Positions 17,109 through 25,625 of a stretch of 64,000 nt of DNA are shown in pieces. This DNA comes from Collinsella sp. AM18-10. Lineage in GTDB: Bacteria; Actinomycetota; Coriobacteriia; Coriobacteriales; Coriobacteriaceae. The stretch's first letter is position 1. Each line of letters starts with the position of its first letter. The notes below the pieces were generated by a model. The model saw nothing but the letters and a program-made list of their open reading frames with translations. It ran no database searches and had not been told where the DNA came from. The DNA is taken from positions 11,604-75,603 of the forward strand of contig NZ_QRJO01000008.1 of NCBI RefSeq assembly GCF_003471585.1, written 5' to 3'. Position numbers and translations under genes: made by a program.

Positions 17109-17483
17109 ATGAGTGAGCAGAACGCCAATCCGGTCGAGCTCTTTGGTATGCGCGTTGCCCATGTGGGCATTAACGCCGCCGACCCGGCAGACGCCTTGGA
17201 GATTGCGGAGCTGTTCTCGACGATGATGGGCCTGCCCGTCATCGAGACCCCCGTTTCGTACTTTAACGATTCGCTGGTCGAGATCATGAAGCAGAACGGT
17301 CGTGGCACCAAGGGCCACATCGGCTTTGCCGTCAACGACATCGATGCGGCCGAGAAGTGGTTTGCCGAGCGCGGGCTCAAGGTCAACGAGGAGTCGCGCG
17401 CGCTACTGCCCGACGGCAGCACCAAGCTCGTGTACTTTAAGCGCGAGTTCGCCGGCTTCGCCGTGCACCTGTGCCGCGAGTAG
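17109..17483 (+). CDS. VOC-family (glyoxalase fold) protein
   Basis: A 124-residue single-domain vicinal-oxygen-chelate protein. Seen: MRVAHVGINAADPADALEIAELFSTMMGL and, after the middle, GHIGFAVNDIDAAEKWFAERGL, the paired beta-alpha-beta-beta-beta units; HVG and GHIG carry likely metal-binding His residues. Similar stand-alone VOC proteins accompany sugar-acid (KDPG aldolase) genes in some gut bacteria, which would fit the neighbouring PTS IIB, but no aldolase is here. Substrate unknown. Confidence 0.8.
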   Translation: MSEQNANPVELFGMRVAHVGINAADPADALEIAELFSTMMGLPVIETPVSYFNDSLVEIMKQNGRGTKGHIGFAVNDIDAAEKWFAERGLKVNEESRALLPDGSTKLVYFKREFAGFAVHLCRE

Positions 17484-17505
17484 CGCACAAGCTGTCATAG
17501 CTAGC

Positions 17506-17542
17506 AAAAAGGGATAGGGCCGCGTGGCCTTATCCCTTTTTT
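17506..17542. terminator. Bidirectional terminator between VOC and histidine kinase genes
   Basis: AAAAAGGGATAGGGCC and GGCCTTATCCCTTTTTT pair around GCGT, with A-tract and T-tract giving termination in both directions between convergent genes. Confidence 0.92.
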
Positions 17543-17557
17543 ACGCCGAGGGGCTTC

Positions 17558-18853
17558 CTACCGTGGCAGGCGAATCGTAAAGCGGCTGCCGACGCCTTCG
17601 ACCGAGGTTACGCCGATGACGCCGCCATGGCTATCGACAATCCACTTGGCAATGGCAAGCCCCAGGCCCGAGCCCTGCGCGCCGGCATCGCGTGCGTTGT
17701 CGGCGCGGTAGAACCGTTCAAACGCGTGAGCTGCGGATTCCTGGTTCATGCCGATACCCTCGTCCTCAACACTTATGTCGATCGCGCCCGTGCCCGTATC
17801 CGGCGCTACGCCAAAGGTGATGGCCGTTCCCGCGTCCGAATACTTGGCGGCGTTTTGTACAATCACGCGCAGAGCCTGCTTCACGAGCGCCACGTCGACG
17901 GGCGCGTCGCAGCGCGGGTCGCTGGCAAGCAAGGCGTCAAAAGCCAGCCGATACGTGTGCTCGGTATCGATCATCTGTGACTCCTCGCATACCTCGCTGA
18001 CCAGTGCGGCCAGGTTGGTATCCGCACGCCGCAGAACCGTGCGTCCGGCATCGCCGCGCGCCAAAAACAGCAGCTGCTCCACAAGCTCTTGCATGTGCTC
18101 GCTTTCGGCCTTGAGCGAGGCGATGGACTCCGCCAGCACGTTCGGGTCGTCTTTGCCCCAGCGGTCGAGCATGTTTACGTAGCCCTGAATCACCGCGATG
18201 GGCGTGCGCAGCTCGTGGCTCGCATCGTTGACAAAGCGCATCTGCTGCAGCTTGGCCTCTTGCATCTGGCGCAGCAGGCGGTTGAGCGCAACCTCGATGC
18301 TTGCCAGGTCGGCGTCGCCGGTGGTGACGCTCGGCGAGTCGACGCTTGCGCGTTCGATGGCCTGCTCCAGTGTTTCCATCTTGCCGCCGGAGAGCTGCAT
18401 GCGGCCGAGCTCGTCCACGCGCAGGGCCAGATCGTTGAGCGGTGCCATGGTGCGGCGCACGCGGCGGGCGCCGCCGAGCATGTCGAGCACGCTGATGACC
18501 TGCCAACCCACAACGACAAGGTAGAGAGGCCATAACGCGACGAGGTCCTGCGCGAGGGGGAAAGTCTTGGTGGTACGCGCAAGCGCGACGGTATAGGTGA
18601 GCGTTGTCAGGTCCCAGCCGCGCGCAGGCGCCAGCGACATGCCGTGAACGGCGACGCCGGGGATCCATCCTGCGGTAAACGCGCCGTCGGGCAGCATCTG
18701 GTTGTATCCATAGACGAGGATCGCCGCCGCAATCACCATCAGCAGCAGATCGAGCCAGACGTAGCTCATCAGGCGGCGCCACATATAGCCCCAGTTGATG
18801 GCGCGGGCGATGGAGGTGACGCGCTTGGCCTCGGCGTTACGCACGGCAGACAT
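17558..18853 (-). CDS. Sensor histidine kinase (OmpR-family partner)
   Basis: A 431-residue membrane sensor kinase. Membrane segments near residues 36-53 and 110-130 flank a short extracytoplasmic loop; a HAMP-like region follows. HisKA: FVNDASHELRTPIAVIQGYVN with the phospho-accepting His near 212. HATPase: VIVQNAAKYSDAG (N box), VEDEGIGM (G1) and GSGLGLAIAKWIVDSHGG (G2). The ATG at 18853 lies 17 bases inside the response-regulator gene, so the pair is translationally coupled; a longer frame to 19240 is a shadow of the regulator. Ligand unknown. Confidence 0.92.
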   Translation of the reverse strand: MSAVRNAEAKRVTSIARAINWGYMWRRLMSYVWLDLLLMVIAAAILVYGYNQMLPDGAFTAGWIPGVAVHGMSLAPARGWDLTTLTYTVALARTTKTFPLAQDLVALWPLYLVVVGWQVISVLDMLGGARRVRRTMAPLNDLALRVDELGRMQLSGGKMETLEQAIERASVDSPSVTTGDADLASIEVALNRLLRQMQEAKLQQMRFVNDASHELRTPIAVIQGYVNMLDRWGKDDPNVLAESIASLKAESEHMQELVEQLLFLARGDAGRTVLRRADTNLAALVSEVCEESQMIDTEHTYRLAFDALLASDPRCDAPVDVALVKQALRVIVQNAAKYSDAGTAITFGVAPDTGTGAIDISVEDEGIGMNQESAAHAFERFYRADNARDAGAQGSGLGLAIAKWIVDSHGGVIGVTSVEGVGSRFTIRLPR

Positions 18854-19622
18854 AGCCCACCCCGCGCACGGTTTGGATGATGCGGGCGCCGCCGGCGTCT
18901 TCGATCTTGGCACGCAGGTGCGCGATGTGCACGTCGACGTTGTTGGTGTCGCCCACGTATTCGTAGCCAAGCGCCTCGTGCGCGATGCGCTCGCGCGTGA
19001 GCACGGTCTCGGCATGCGCCATAAGCAGGGCGAGGACATCGAACTCGCGGGCCGTGAGCGCGATGGGCGAGCCGCCGACCGTGACTTCGCGGCGGTCGGG
19101 GTCGAGCGCGACCGAACCCACGGTGAGCGTGGCGGGGGAGGGCAAGGCGGAAGCTTGGGCCGAGTCGCTGACCGGGGGTATCGCAGCGGCGTCTCCGCCC
19201 GCACCGGCCGCCATGCCCGTCCCGGCGCCGGCGCCGCCAACGCCCGAAGCCGCCCGCACGGCCTCCGAGCGCTTCAACGCCACGCGGATCCGTGCGAACA
19301 GTTCCTCAATCGCAAACGGCTTGGTCAAGTAATCATCGGCACCGGCATCGAGCCCGGCAACCTTATCCATCACGGCATCGCGCGCGGTGACCATGATCAC
19401 CGGCACGTCCTTGTGCTTGCGGACACGCCGCAGGACTTCCATGCCGTTGAGCTGCGGCAACAGCACATCGAGCAGAATCAGATCGTAGTTGCGCTCCAGC
19501 GCCAGGTCCACGGCGGTGCGGCCGTCGGCGGCGTGCTCCACCTGGTAGCCCTCGTGCTCCAGCTCGAGCGTCACAAAGCGGGCGATTTTCTCCTCGTCCT
19601 CTACGATCAGGATCCGTGCCAT
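18837..19622 (-). CDS. OmpR/PhoB-family response regulator
   Basis: A 261-residue two-domain regulator. Receiver: ILIVEDEEKIARFV (acidic pocket), LILLDVLLPQLNGMEV with the phospho-Asp, VIMVTARD and the switch Lys in YLTKPFAIEEL. C-terminal winged helix: LTAREFDVLALLMAHAETVLTRE, NNVDVHIAHLRAKIED and RIIQTVRGVGYVCRA. Between them is an unusual Gly/Ala-rich linker of about 45 residues (near 130-175), much longer than the usual 10-20. Coupled to the kinase downstream. Targets unknown. Confidence 0.93.
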   Translation of the reverse strand: MARILIVEDEEKIARFVTLELEHEGYQVEHAADGRTAVDLALERNYDLILLDVLLPQLNGMEVLRRVRKHKDVPVIMVTARDAVMDKVAGLDAGADDYLTKPFAIEELFARIRVALKRSEAVRAASGVGGAGAGTGMAAGAGGDAAAIPPVSDSAQASALPSPATLTVGSVALDPDRREVTVGGSPIALTAREFDVLALLMAHAETVLTRERIAHEALGYEYVGDTNNVDVHIAHLRAKIEDAGGARIIQTVRGVGYVCRA

Positions 19623-19640
19623 GCGTACCCCCGTCTGCGA

Positions 19641-20183
19641 TTACTTGTCGTCGTTGAGATTTTGCTTGATGTCGTCCGCGGCGTTGGCAGCGCTGTCCAT
19701 AAGGTTGTTGATGCTGCCAGGCACGTCGCCGTCGCTGTCGATGCGGTAGCGCATGCCAAAGAACAGGCCAATCAGCATCAGCCATATCGTGGCGCCCCAG
19801 GCAAACAGCGCGACGATGGGGATCAGGATGGGGATGTTGAGGATGATCGCATCGCGGCGCGTGGCGATAAACTTGGTGTCCAGGCTCAGGCGGAAGAGCT
19901 TTTTGAGGTACTCCCACACGCTGTCCATCTTCTTGGAGAAGTCGGTCTTTTCGCTCGACTTCTCGTAGGCGGCCTGCGCGGCGACCATCTCGGCCGAGGG
20001 CTCGTCGACCGGCGCGGACTCGGTGGCGGCGTGCGCCGACGTAGTCTGGGTCTTGCCCTGCGACTCGAGCCAAATGATGGCGTCCAGGACGTTGCCGTCG
20101 GCGGCGTCGAGCGCGGCCTTGGCATCGGTGTAGCTCACGTTGCACTTGGTGCGGATGGTTTCAACTTTTTCGAGGTCGTCCAT
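19641..20183 (-). CDS. DUF4342-like membrane protein with UBA-like N-terminus
   Basis: A 180-residue protein. Residues 1-45 (LEKVETIRTKCNVSYTDAKAALDAADGNVLDAIIWLE) match the UBA/TS-N helical fold seen in DUF4342 proteins. A charged linker precedes a DUF4342-type block SVWEYLKKLFRLSLDTKFIATRRDAIILNIPI, with one or two membrane segments in ILIPIVALFAWGATIWLMLIGLFF. Function unknown. It lies 18 bases upstream of the response regulator on the same strand, so it is likely the first gene of that operon, perhaps sensing envelope state. Confidence 0.8.
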   Translation of the reverse strand: MDDLEKVETIRTKCNVSYTDAKAALDAADGNVLDAIIWLESQGKTQTTSAHAATESAPVDEPSAEMVAAQAAYEKSSEKTDFSKKMDSVWEYLKKLFRLSLDTKFIATRRDAIILNIPILIPIVALFAWGATIWLMLIGLFFGMRYRIDSDGDVPGSINNLMDSAANAADDIKQNLNDDK

Positions 20184-20666
20184 GACCTGTCCTTTCGTTC
20201 GATGGGCGCGACGCCAGGCGATCTGCCCGGGCGCGAGCGTTGCGTTCGGCGGCCTGCGTTGCGCGGCGCCGCCCCGCCCTTGGTCGAACTCTATAGTGCA
20301 GGTTATAGATTAAGCGATTCTTGAGCCAAGATTAATGTTGGATGAGTTTTTGCGTGTGTATGGGTGAGTGATTGGGGGTCATTATTAACGACTGGCGGTG
20401 AGGTCTAATACTTTTCCCGAGAAGCGTACGAGCTAAATCGGACCCCCGAAGCATCGACACTTTAAGCACGTCGTTTCCTGCGGTTTTGATGCTGGAATCA
20501 TGCGATTTTGCCACTGAAAAATGCGGATGCTTCGGGGGTCCAAAAACAGGCGTTCACTTTCCGGGAAAAGTATTAGACCTGGATAGCGGGGGATGGTGGG
20601 CCGGCAGCAAGCCGGTGGCAGGGGTTGGGCCTGTCTCCGGATTGGGGCGTTGCCGCTGCCTATGTG
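20184..20666. other. Intergenic region at the left border of the accessory island
   Basis: 483 bases without a supported gene. It contains a degenerate family E repeat (20367-20395) and the 180-bp inverted-repeat element (20401-20580). The short frames crossing it are translated repeat sequence. Confidence 0.6.
20401..20580. mobile_element. 180-bp MITE-like element with 19-bp perfect terminal inverted repeats
   Basis: Exactly 180 bp. AGGTCTAATACTTTTCCCG at 20401-20419 is the perfect complement of 20562-20580. A second perfect 16-bp pair, GGACCCCCGAAGCATC at 20440-20455 and its complement at 20526-20541, lies inside. The centre has no coding capacity. No target-site duplication is obvious. 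It could be a miniature transposon or the gene of a long hairpin RNA. Confidence 0.75.
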
Positions 20667-22103
20667 CTACCCGCAGATTTGGTCGACCACCTCGGTGATG
20701 GTCTTTTTTGCCGCTGCGAGGTTGCGCTGCGCTTGGGCGACAGCGGCTTCGGCTTGCTTCTTCGCCTTTACGACCTCGGCAAAGCGATTGATAGATTCGC
20801 TGTACTCGCGCGTGCGCGGATCGAGCGCCGGCGGGACTTCGATTTCGAACAGGTCGGTCGGGCGGATGGCGCGGATGTCGGCTGCTTCGGTTAATGCTTG
20901 AATTAGCTGTGCCCCATGGCCTTCTGTAAGGTATCCAACGATTATCTCCGAAAACACCACGCGCTCCTCTTCGGTCATCGTTTCGAATGACGGGCGAATG
21001 ACGGTGGTGTTATGTGAAGCAACCAGGTGCTGCTTTGCGTCATTGGCGCTGACGACAAGCAGGTTGGACGCGCCGTAGCGACCCAGCATGCGTGGCATGA
21101 CGATGTCTCCAGCGCGGAGCTCGTAGCGATCGAGAACGCTGGGGTCCACCTTTACGATTTTTGAATCCGAACCATTTGCACTCTCTACAGCGTCTGCGGG
21201 TAGAAGGTTGCCGTCCTGAAAATCTTGAGATGAGATACGTCGTACCTCGATTGCATCAATGTCGTTCGATGTGGTGCTCTCGCGTGGCATAAATGGTGCT
21301 ACTCGCGTATAGGCGTCACCGAGCTTGGCACTGAAGTTTATGGTGAGACTGATAAGGCTGATTTTGCTTTTTGAGAGAGCCGCACGATGCAGGAGTAGCT
21401 CGCGCGTCGCAAAAGTGGACGTTTCGATGGACGTCGATCTGGGCGTATTGGTATCAATGCGGGCCCAGTCATGAGAGATAGTAAAGGTGACATCTGAGTA
21501 ATACGATGTTTCGGTTACATATCGAAAACGCGGTCTGGATTCGATTGCGCTGCGAAATGAAACGCTGCGATTTCCTGAAGACAATATGAGAAGTGCGCTC
21601 GTCATGTAGGGCCTGGGCTCAGAAAGTGGCAAATAAACGATGCTCTCGATGAGTCCTTCGCGTATCAGGATTGTGCGTGCCTGCTCGGCTTTATCAAGTA
21701 GGTTGGCGGGCAGCACTACGGCTGCGCGGGTGCGATCTGAAAGAGCGAGCGCATACAGGCACCAAATAAAGGGACCCCAGTCGCAAAAATCGAGGTAGCC
21801 GGGCTCTAGGTAATCAATCAAGGACATGCAATCTTTTTCGATGTCGCGTTTGTCCGTGCGGTAATAACCCAATGCATCGATAAACACCGGCGCCGTATCG
21901 TCATTGCCGGCGTCCTGCTTGCCGGGCTCGAGCTCGCAAATGTTGGGCACTCCGTTGCCGTTCAGGCTGAAGCATTCGCGAAGCGCCTCGCAGCCAATGG
22001 CGCCAGGCAGACGGACGGTGAGTAGACGGCTGTCTTGTTCCAGGTTGAGCGCGCGCGAGAGGGCGGCGGCAGTGAGGCGCGGCAATGATGTGGTTTCACG
22101 CAT
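20667..22103 (-). CDS. Degenerate N6-adenine methylase / type I specificity-like fusion protein (1)
   Basis: A 478-residue protein. The middle (AAVVLPANLLDKAEQARTILIREGLIESIVYLP and YMTSALLILSSG) follows the pattern after motif IV in HsdM-type methylases, yet the N-terminal part lacks the glycine-rich AdoMet motif and the NPPF catalytic motif. The C-terminal 200 residues (DLFEIEVPPALDPRTREYSESINRFAEVV plus an Ala/Lys coiled coil) look like a type I specificity-subunit domain. I infer a DNA-recognition protein without catalysis. It is divergent from the 22394 gene. A second protein of the same plan is at 38070-39674. Confidence 0.6.
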   Translation of the reverse strand: MRETTSLPRLTAAALSRALNLEQDSRLLTVRLPGAIGCEALRECFSLNGNGVPNICELEPGKQDAGNDDTAPVFIDALGYYRTDKRDIEKDCMSLIDYLEPGYLDFCDWGPFIWCLYALALSDRTRAAVVLPANLLDKAEQARTILIREGLIESIVYLPLSEPRPYMTSALLILSSGNRSVSFRSAIESRPRFRYVTETSYYSDVTFTISHDWARIDTNTPRSTSIETSTFATRELLLHRAALSKSKISLISLTINFSAKLGDAYTRVAPFMPRESTTSNDIDAIEVRRISSQDFQDGNLLPADAVESANGSDSKIVKVDPSVLDRYELRAGDIVMPRMLGRYGASNLLVVSANDAKQHLVASHNTTVIRPSFETMTEEERVVFSEIIVGYLTEGHGAQLIQALTEAADIRAIRPTDLFEIEVPPALDPRTREYSESINRFAEVVKAKKQAEAAVAQAQRNLAAAKKTITEVVDQICG

Positions 22104-22393
22104 GTATAGAGACCTTTCTTCTTAGTGGGTTATATATTAGCAGAATAATTTGAAAATTTCTAATGACGAGAACAGCGCACTGTGCTATCCTCGAAGCAAT
22201 CCAAAACCAACTCAATATTAACTGCTTGATACAACCGCTATACAGCCTTTAGGCAAACTGCGCTATCGAGCAGGGCAATTTCACTTACGAAGCAGCAGGT
22301 TAGGTCAATAACTACTACCTATGCCTCAGAACATTCTAAAACTTAGAACAAACTTACCGACAAACATTTGCAACCGGACAGGAAGAAGCATCC
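22104..22393. other. AT-rich divergent promoter region with palindrome
   Basis: 290 bases between divergent genes, clearly richer in A+T than the coding DNA. It holds the palindrome TTCTAA-AAC-TTAGAA at 22334-22348, close to the start of the plus-strand gene. Promoters must lie here but no clean -35/-10 pair stands out. Confidence 0.5.
22334..22348. promoter_or_regulatory. Possible operator TTCTAA-N3-TTAGAA
   Basis: A 15-bp perfect inverted repeat 46 bases before the 22394 start. A related TTAGAA-N6-TTCTAA palindrome stands in the divergent region of the second methylase-like array at 39807-39830. Confidence 0.4.
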
Positions 22394-23311
22394 ATGAAGA
22401 ACGAAGACAACATTTATGAGGTATTCCTCAACACGCTCGACGAAGACCTCCGTGGCATGTGCGAAAAGAACGTGAAGGCGGAGAAGCCGTTTCCGTATCC
22501 GTACTGCGGTGAGGAGAACGTTGAACGCCTTGCTAAGGCGCTTGTTGGCGTACTGGAAAAGCATTCACCCGATATTCCCGGGCTGGTGCCCGAGCAGTAT
22601 CGAGACGATGTGCACGAGGCTCGCGAGCTTTTGGCCGCGGCGGCGCTCGCTTTGCTGTCGCTGTACTTTCCCCAGCGCGATAACTGCATGCGCTGCATGG
22701 CCATCTTAATTAGCCTGTTTCGGCACGGAAGCAATCCGCGCTTTAAATCGAGCGGCGTGCTCATGTTTGAGCAGGTTTCGACAGGTATGAAGTACTCGTC
22801 CGAAAAAGGGGGACGCATTCCGTCTCGCTTTGTGCGAAGCATCGACTACAAAAGACCCAGCGACCACGTGCATCGCGATGGATCGCATGGATTTACGGCG
22901 GACGAAGACGATGCCGTCATGTTTTTCGAACGTTACCGCGTGATTCAGCAACGCGTATTCGATGCGAGTTCGCGTTTCAACTTCGAGCTATGTGTCAAAC
23001 GCCCGTTTGAGGCGCTTTCGGACAATCGACAGAACTTTTATTACAGGGAGGAAAAGATGGAAACCGATTTGGCAACCAAGGTACAGAGGCTTCGGGACCG
23101 CTACACCCTCAACTACGCTCAGGCCAAGGGATACGACCTGCTCGACAAGCTGATGATCGAGTCGTTGCTTGCGTACCTGCGCGACGGGACGGTCTCAACC
23201 GTGGCGCGCGAGAGCTATGTGGCGCAGGCCGAGCGACTGATTGACGGCGCGGTCAAGTTGCCATGCGCGACAAGCCCCAAGGAGGGCGAAGGCATCGACC
23301 GTATTTCCTAG
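22394..23311 (+). CDS. Unknown protein upstream of VirD4-like ATPase
   Basis: A 305-residue soluble protein with no recognised domain. It starts MKNEDNIYEVFLNTLDED and has a Cys-containing block YPYCGEENVERLAKALVGVL, a helical ALALLSLYFPQRDNCMRCMAILISLF segment, and a C-terminal MIESLLAYLRDGTVSTVARESYV helix pair. AGGAAGAAGCATCC gives the ribosome site. It precedes the VirD4-like gene by 38 bases and so heads a transcript with it and the ClpP-like gene. A role as partner of that ATPase is an inference from position only. Confidence 0.75.
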   Translation: MKNEDNIYEVFLNTLDEDLRGMCEKNVKAEKPFPYPYCGEENVERLAKALVGVLEKHSPDIPGLVPEQYRDDVHEARELLAAAALALLSLYFPQRDNCMRCMAILISLFRHGSNPRFKSSGVLMFEQVSTGMKYSSEKGGRIPSRFVRSIDYKRPSDHVHRDGSHGFTADEDDAVMFFERYRVIQQRVFDASSRFNFELCVKRPFEALSDNRQNFYYREEKMETDLATKVQRLRDRYTLNYAQAKGYDLLDKLMIESLLAYLRDGTVSTVARESYVAQAERLIDGAVKLPCATSPKEGEGIDRIS

Positions 23312-23349
23312 CAACTACGCAGAACCATCGACAAGAAAGGGGCCGTGAC

Positions 23350-24834
23350 ATGTCGGTCATTAAGATGTACGGCTACGAGGCCGCGCAGCAAACGGAGTAT
23401 CAAACCAAGAAGTGGGCTACCAAGGAGGAAATGCAGACGCTGTCATCCGGCGACGAGCAGCGCGATGTGATCTTGGCCCAAGGTGCCACGGTGGCTTTTT
23501 ACGAGGGCGACAAGCATTGGGAGACAAGCGTGTCCAACAATGTATTTGTCTTTGGCGGTACTGGCAGCGGCAAAACGGCGAGTTTCGTTTTGCCCAACCT
23601 GCTTAATCACCACGAGTGCTGCTATGTGGTCACGGACACCAAAGGCGAACTGCTGCGCCGTACGGGGAAGGGCTTCGAAGAGGACGGCTACGAGGTAACG
23701 GTTCTCGACACTATCAATCCCGAGCAGTCGTCCGGGTACGATCCTTTGCGCTACGTGATGGATGTCGAGGACATCCCAACCACAGTGGCGTCAATCATGG
23801 AGGGGGTCGATCCTGGCAGGCGTAGCTTTAGGGACGATCCGTTTTGGGACAATGCGAGTGATCTGCTACTTCGAGCGATTATTGGAATCCTGTTCCTCTT
23901 GGAGCGCCTTGCCGGCACATTTGCGTCGGGCGGGGATCCTGAGGCTCCGCGCTGCTACCTCAAAATGAACAACGTCTTTAAGCTGGCGGCGCTCATCAAG
24001 GTCACGGGAGATGGCGAGGGCCGCTTCCCGTTGGACTACCTTGTGGAGCAGGTGGAGTCCAAGGAATTTCTTGACAAGTACGAGTCGGCGAACGCGGACC
24101 TGTATGGCGTTGAGCAGTATCGCGATTTTCGCGGAGCAGCCGATAGGACGCTTAAGAGCATTCTGATCACGCTCAATGCGACCATCTCGCGGCTTAAGAC
24201 TCCCCAGCTCATGCGCGTCTTTGAGAAAGATGAGATGCGCCTCGACCGTATCGATGAGGGCAAGCGCGTGATCGATCTTAAGGTGAGTGACAACGACTCG
24301 TCCAATGCGTGGCTCGCCAACGTTGCCCTCAAGCAGCTGTTTAACCTGGCCCAGCGCCGCGCCGATGCCAGTCCCAGTGGGCATTTGCAGCGCCGCGTGC
24401 AGTTTGTTCTGGATGAGTTTCCCAATGTGGGCCGCATCCCCGATTTTGAACGGAGTATTGCGACCGTGCGCAGCCGTGGCATGAGCTTTTTGATGTGCGC
24501 GCAATCGTTGAGCCAGCTCGATGGTGTGTATGGCGAAACCACAGCGCATACCATCCTGGATAACTGCGACAGCTTGATCTACATGGGCGGTGGCAGCAAC
24601 ATCGCGACGCAGAACTACATAAGTGAGCTGTGTGGCGAGTCGGTTTTGGGCACCAACTATGTGGGTGCCGAGCGCACTGCCGTCGATGTGCGCGGTTGCG
24701 TGATAACTCCGGGCGAGGTGGGGCTTATGCCGCGCACCGACTGCCTGGTCAAAGTGACCGGCATGCGCCCTTTCCGTGCCAAGAAGTATTTTTGCGCCGA
24801 CCATCCCAATGCGGCCAAGTGGCTGAGGGACTAG
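23350..24834 (+). CDS. VirD4/TraG-like ATPase without membrane anchor
   Basis: A 494-residue P-loop ATPase of the type IV coupling protein family. Seen: NVFVFGGTGSGKTASFVLPNLLNH (Walker A, residues 68-77), VVTDTKGELLRRTG, VTVLDTINPEQSSGYDPLRY, Walker B QFVLDEFPNVGRIPDFER near 352, and RSRGMSFLMCAQSLSQLD. Coupling proteins normally have two N-terminal membrane helices and serve a conjugation channel; here the N-terminus is soluble and there is no relaxase or type IV secretion gene in the window. Start at 23350 follows GAAAGGGG. A ClpP-like protease gene lies 114 bases downstream. Confidence 0.85.
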   Translation: MSVIKMYGYEAAQQTEYQTKKWATKEEMQTLSSGDEQRDVILAQGATVAFYEGDKHWETSVSNNVFVFGGTGSGKTASFVLPNLLNHHECCYVVTDTKGELLRRTGKGFEEDGYEVTVLDTINPEQSSGYDPLRYVMDVEDIPTTVASIMEGVDPGRRSFRDDPFWDNASDLLLRAIIGILFLLERLAGTFASGGDPEAPRCYLKMNNVFKLAALIKVTGDGEGRFPLDYLVEQVESKEFLDKYESANADLYGVEQYRDFRGAADRTLKSILITLNATISRLKTPQLMRVFEKDEMRLDRIDEGKRVIDLKVSDNDSSNAWLANVALKQLFNLAQRRADASPSGHLQRRVQFVLDEFPNVGRIPDFERSIATVRSRGMSFLMCAQSLSQLDGVYGETTAHTILDNCDSLIYMGGGSNIATQNYISELCGESVLGTNYVGAERTAVDVRGCVITPGEVGLMPRTDCLVKVTGMRPFRAKKYFCADHPNAAKWLRD

Positions 24835-24948
24835 TCCTTGCAGCTTTGCGCGCTCCATCTTGCTTGTTTGGCCGCACGGCTACCATTGGCCGCTAGCCGT
24901 ACGGCCCCGTTTTGCCTCCTTACCGATTTTGTTTAGAAGGGAATTGCC

Positions 24949-25551
24949 ATGCCCGTTATGTATCGTGAACCCAGCATTATCAAGAAGTCCAAGGACGGCC
25001 GCGTTGCCGCTGTCGATATGGCAAGTGAGCTGCTCAACAGCCGCGTGCTGTTGCTAGAGGGCGAGGTCAACGATGTGACCTGCAACGGCCTTATTAAGTC
25101 CATGCTGGTGCTGGAACATCAGGACGCCCACGAGCCCATCACCCTCATCATCAACAGCCCGGGCGGTAGCGTTACGGCGGGGCTGGCGCTCATCGACACC
25201 ATGCAGTCGCTCGATTGCCCCGTAATCACGGTGGGCGAGGGCGTCGTGGCCTCGATGGCCGCAGTGATCCTGGCCTGCGGCGACCACCGCCAGGTGTACC
25301 GCCACACGCAAGTGCTCATCCACCAGCTGATGGGCGGCACGGGCATGGCGCAACAGACCGATATCGAGATTGTGGCCCAGCACACCGCGGCCATGCGCGC
25401 CGAGCTGGACGAGCTGCTGGCCGAGCATGGCAACCTGAGCGCGCAGGAGTTCCACGAGCTCACCGAGCGCGACTGCTGGTGCAACGCCAAGCGCGCCCTG
25501 GAGCTAGGCCTGGTGGACGAGGTGATTGCTCCGAGTAAGAAGGCGCTCTAG
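24949..25551 (+). CDS. ClpP-like serine protease
   Basis: A 200-residue ClpP-fold protease. The triad is present: Ser102 in VVASMAAVILACGD, His125 in TQVLIHQLMGGTG, and Asp175 in LTERDCWCNAKRALELGLVDEV; substrate strand LIINSPGGSVTAGLALIDTM. Ser to His spacing is two residues shorter than in E. coli ClpP. The N-terminal axial loop is divergent. GAAGGGAATTGCC precedes the start. It lies with an orphan VirD4-like ATPase, not with clpX; a ClpX-like ATPase is encoded 15 kb away. Probably an accessory paralogue rather than the housekeeping ClpP. Confidence 0.85.
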   Translation: MPVMYREPSIIKKSKDGRVAAVDMASELLNSRVLLLEGEVNDVTCNGLIKSMLVLEHQDAHEPITLIINSPGGSVTAGLALIDTMQSLDCPVITVGEGVVASMAAVILACGDHRQVYRHTQVLIHQLMGGTGMAQQTDIEIVAQHTAAMRAELDELLAEHGNLSAQEFHELTERDCWCNAKRALELGLVDEVIAPSKKAL

Positions 25552-25625
25552 CGGGGCGCATGCCTTTTGAGCATGTAGAGCAGGACGATCGAGCGTGAAA
25601 ATTCACAGCCAGAAAGAGGTTGAAC

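Noticed and set aside
18795..20324. A 509-codon plus-strand frame over the response regulator and DUF4342 genes.
   Set aside because: The sense strand carries clear regulator motifs; no domain in the antisense frame.
22394..25551. VirD4-like gene considered as part of an integrative conjugative element.
   Set aside because: No relaxase, secretion ATPase (VirB4), integrase or origin-like region was seen in the window.
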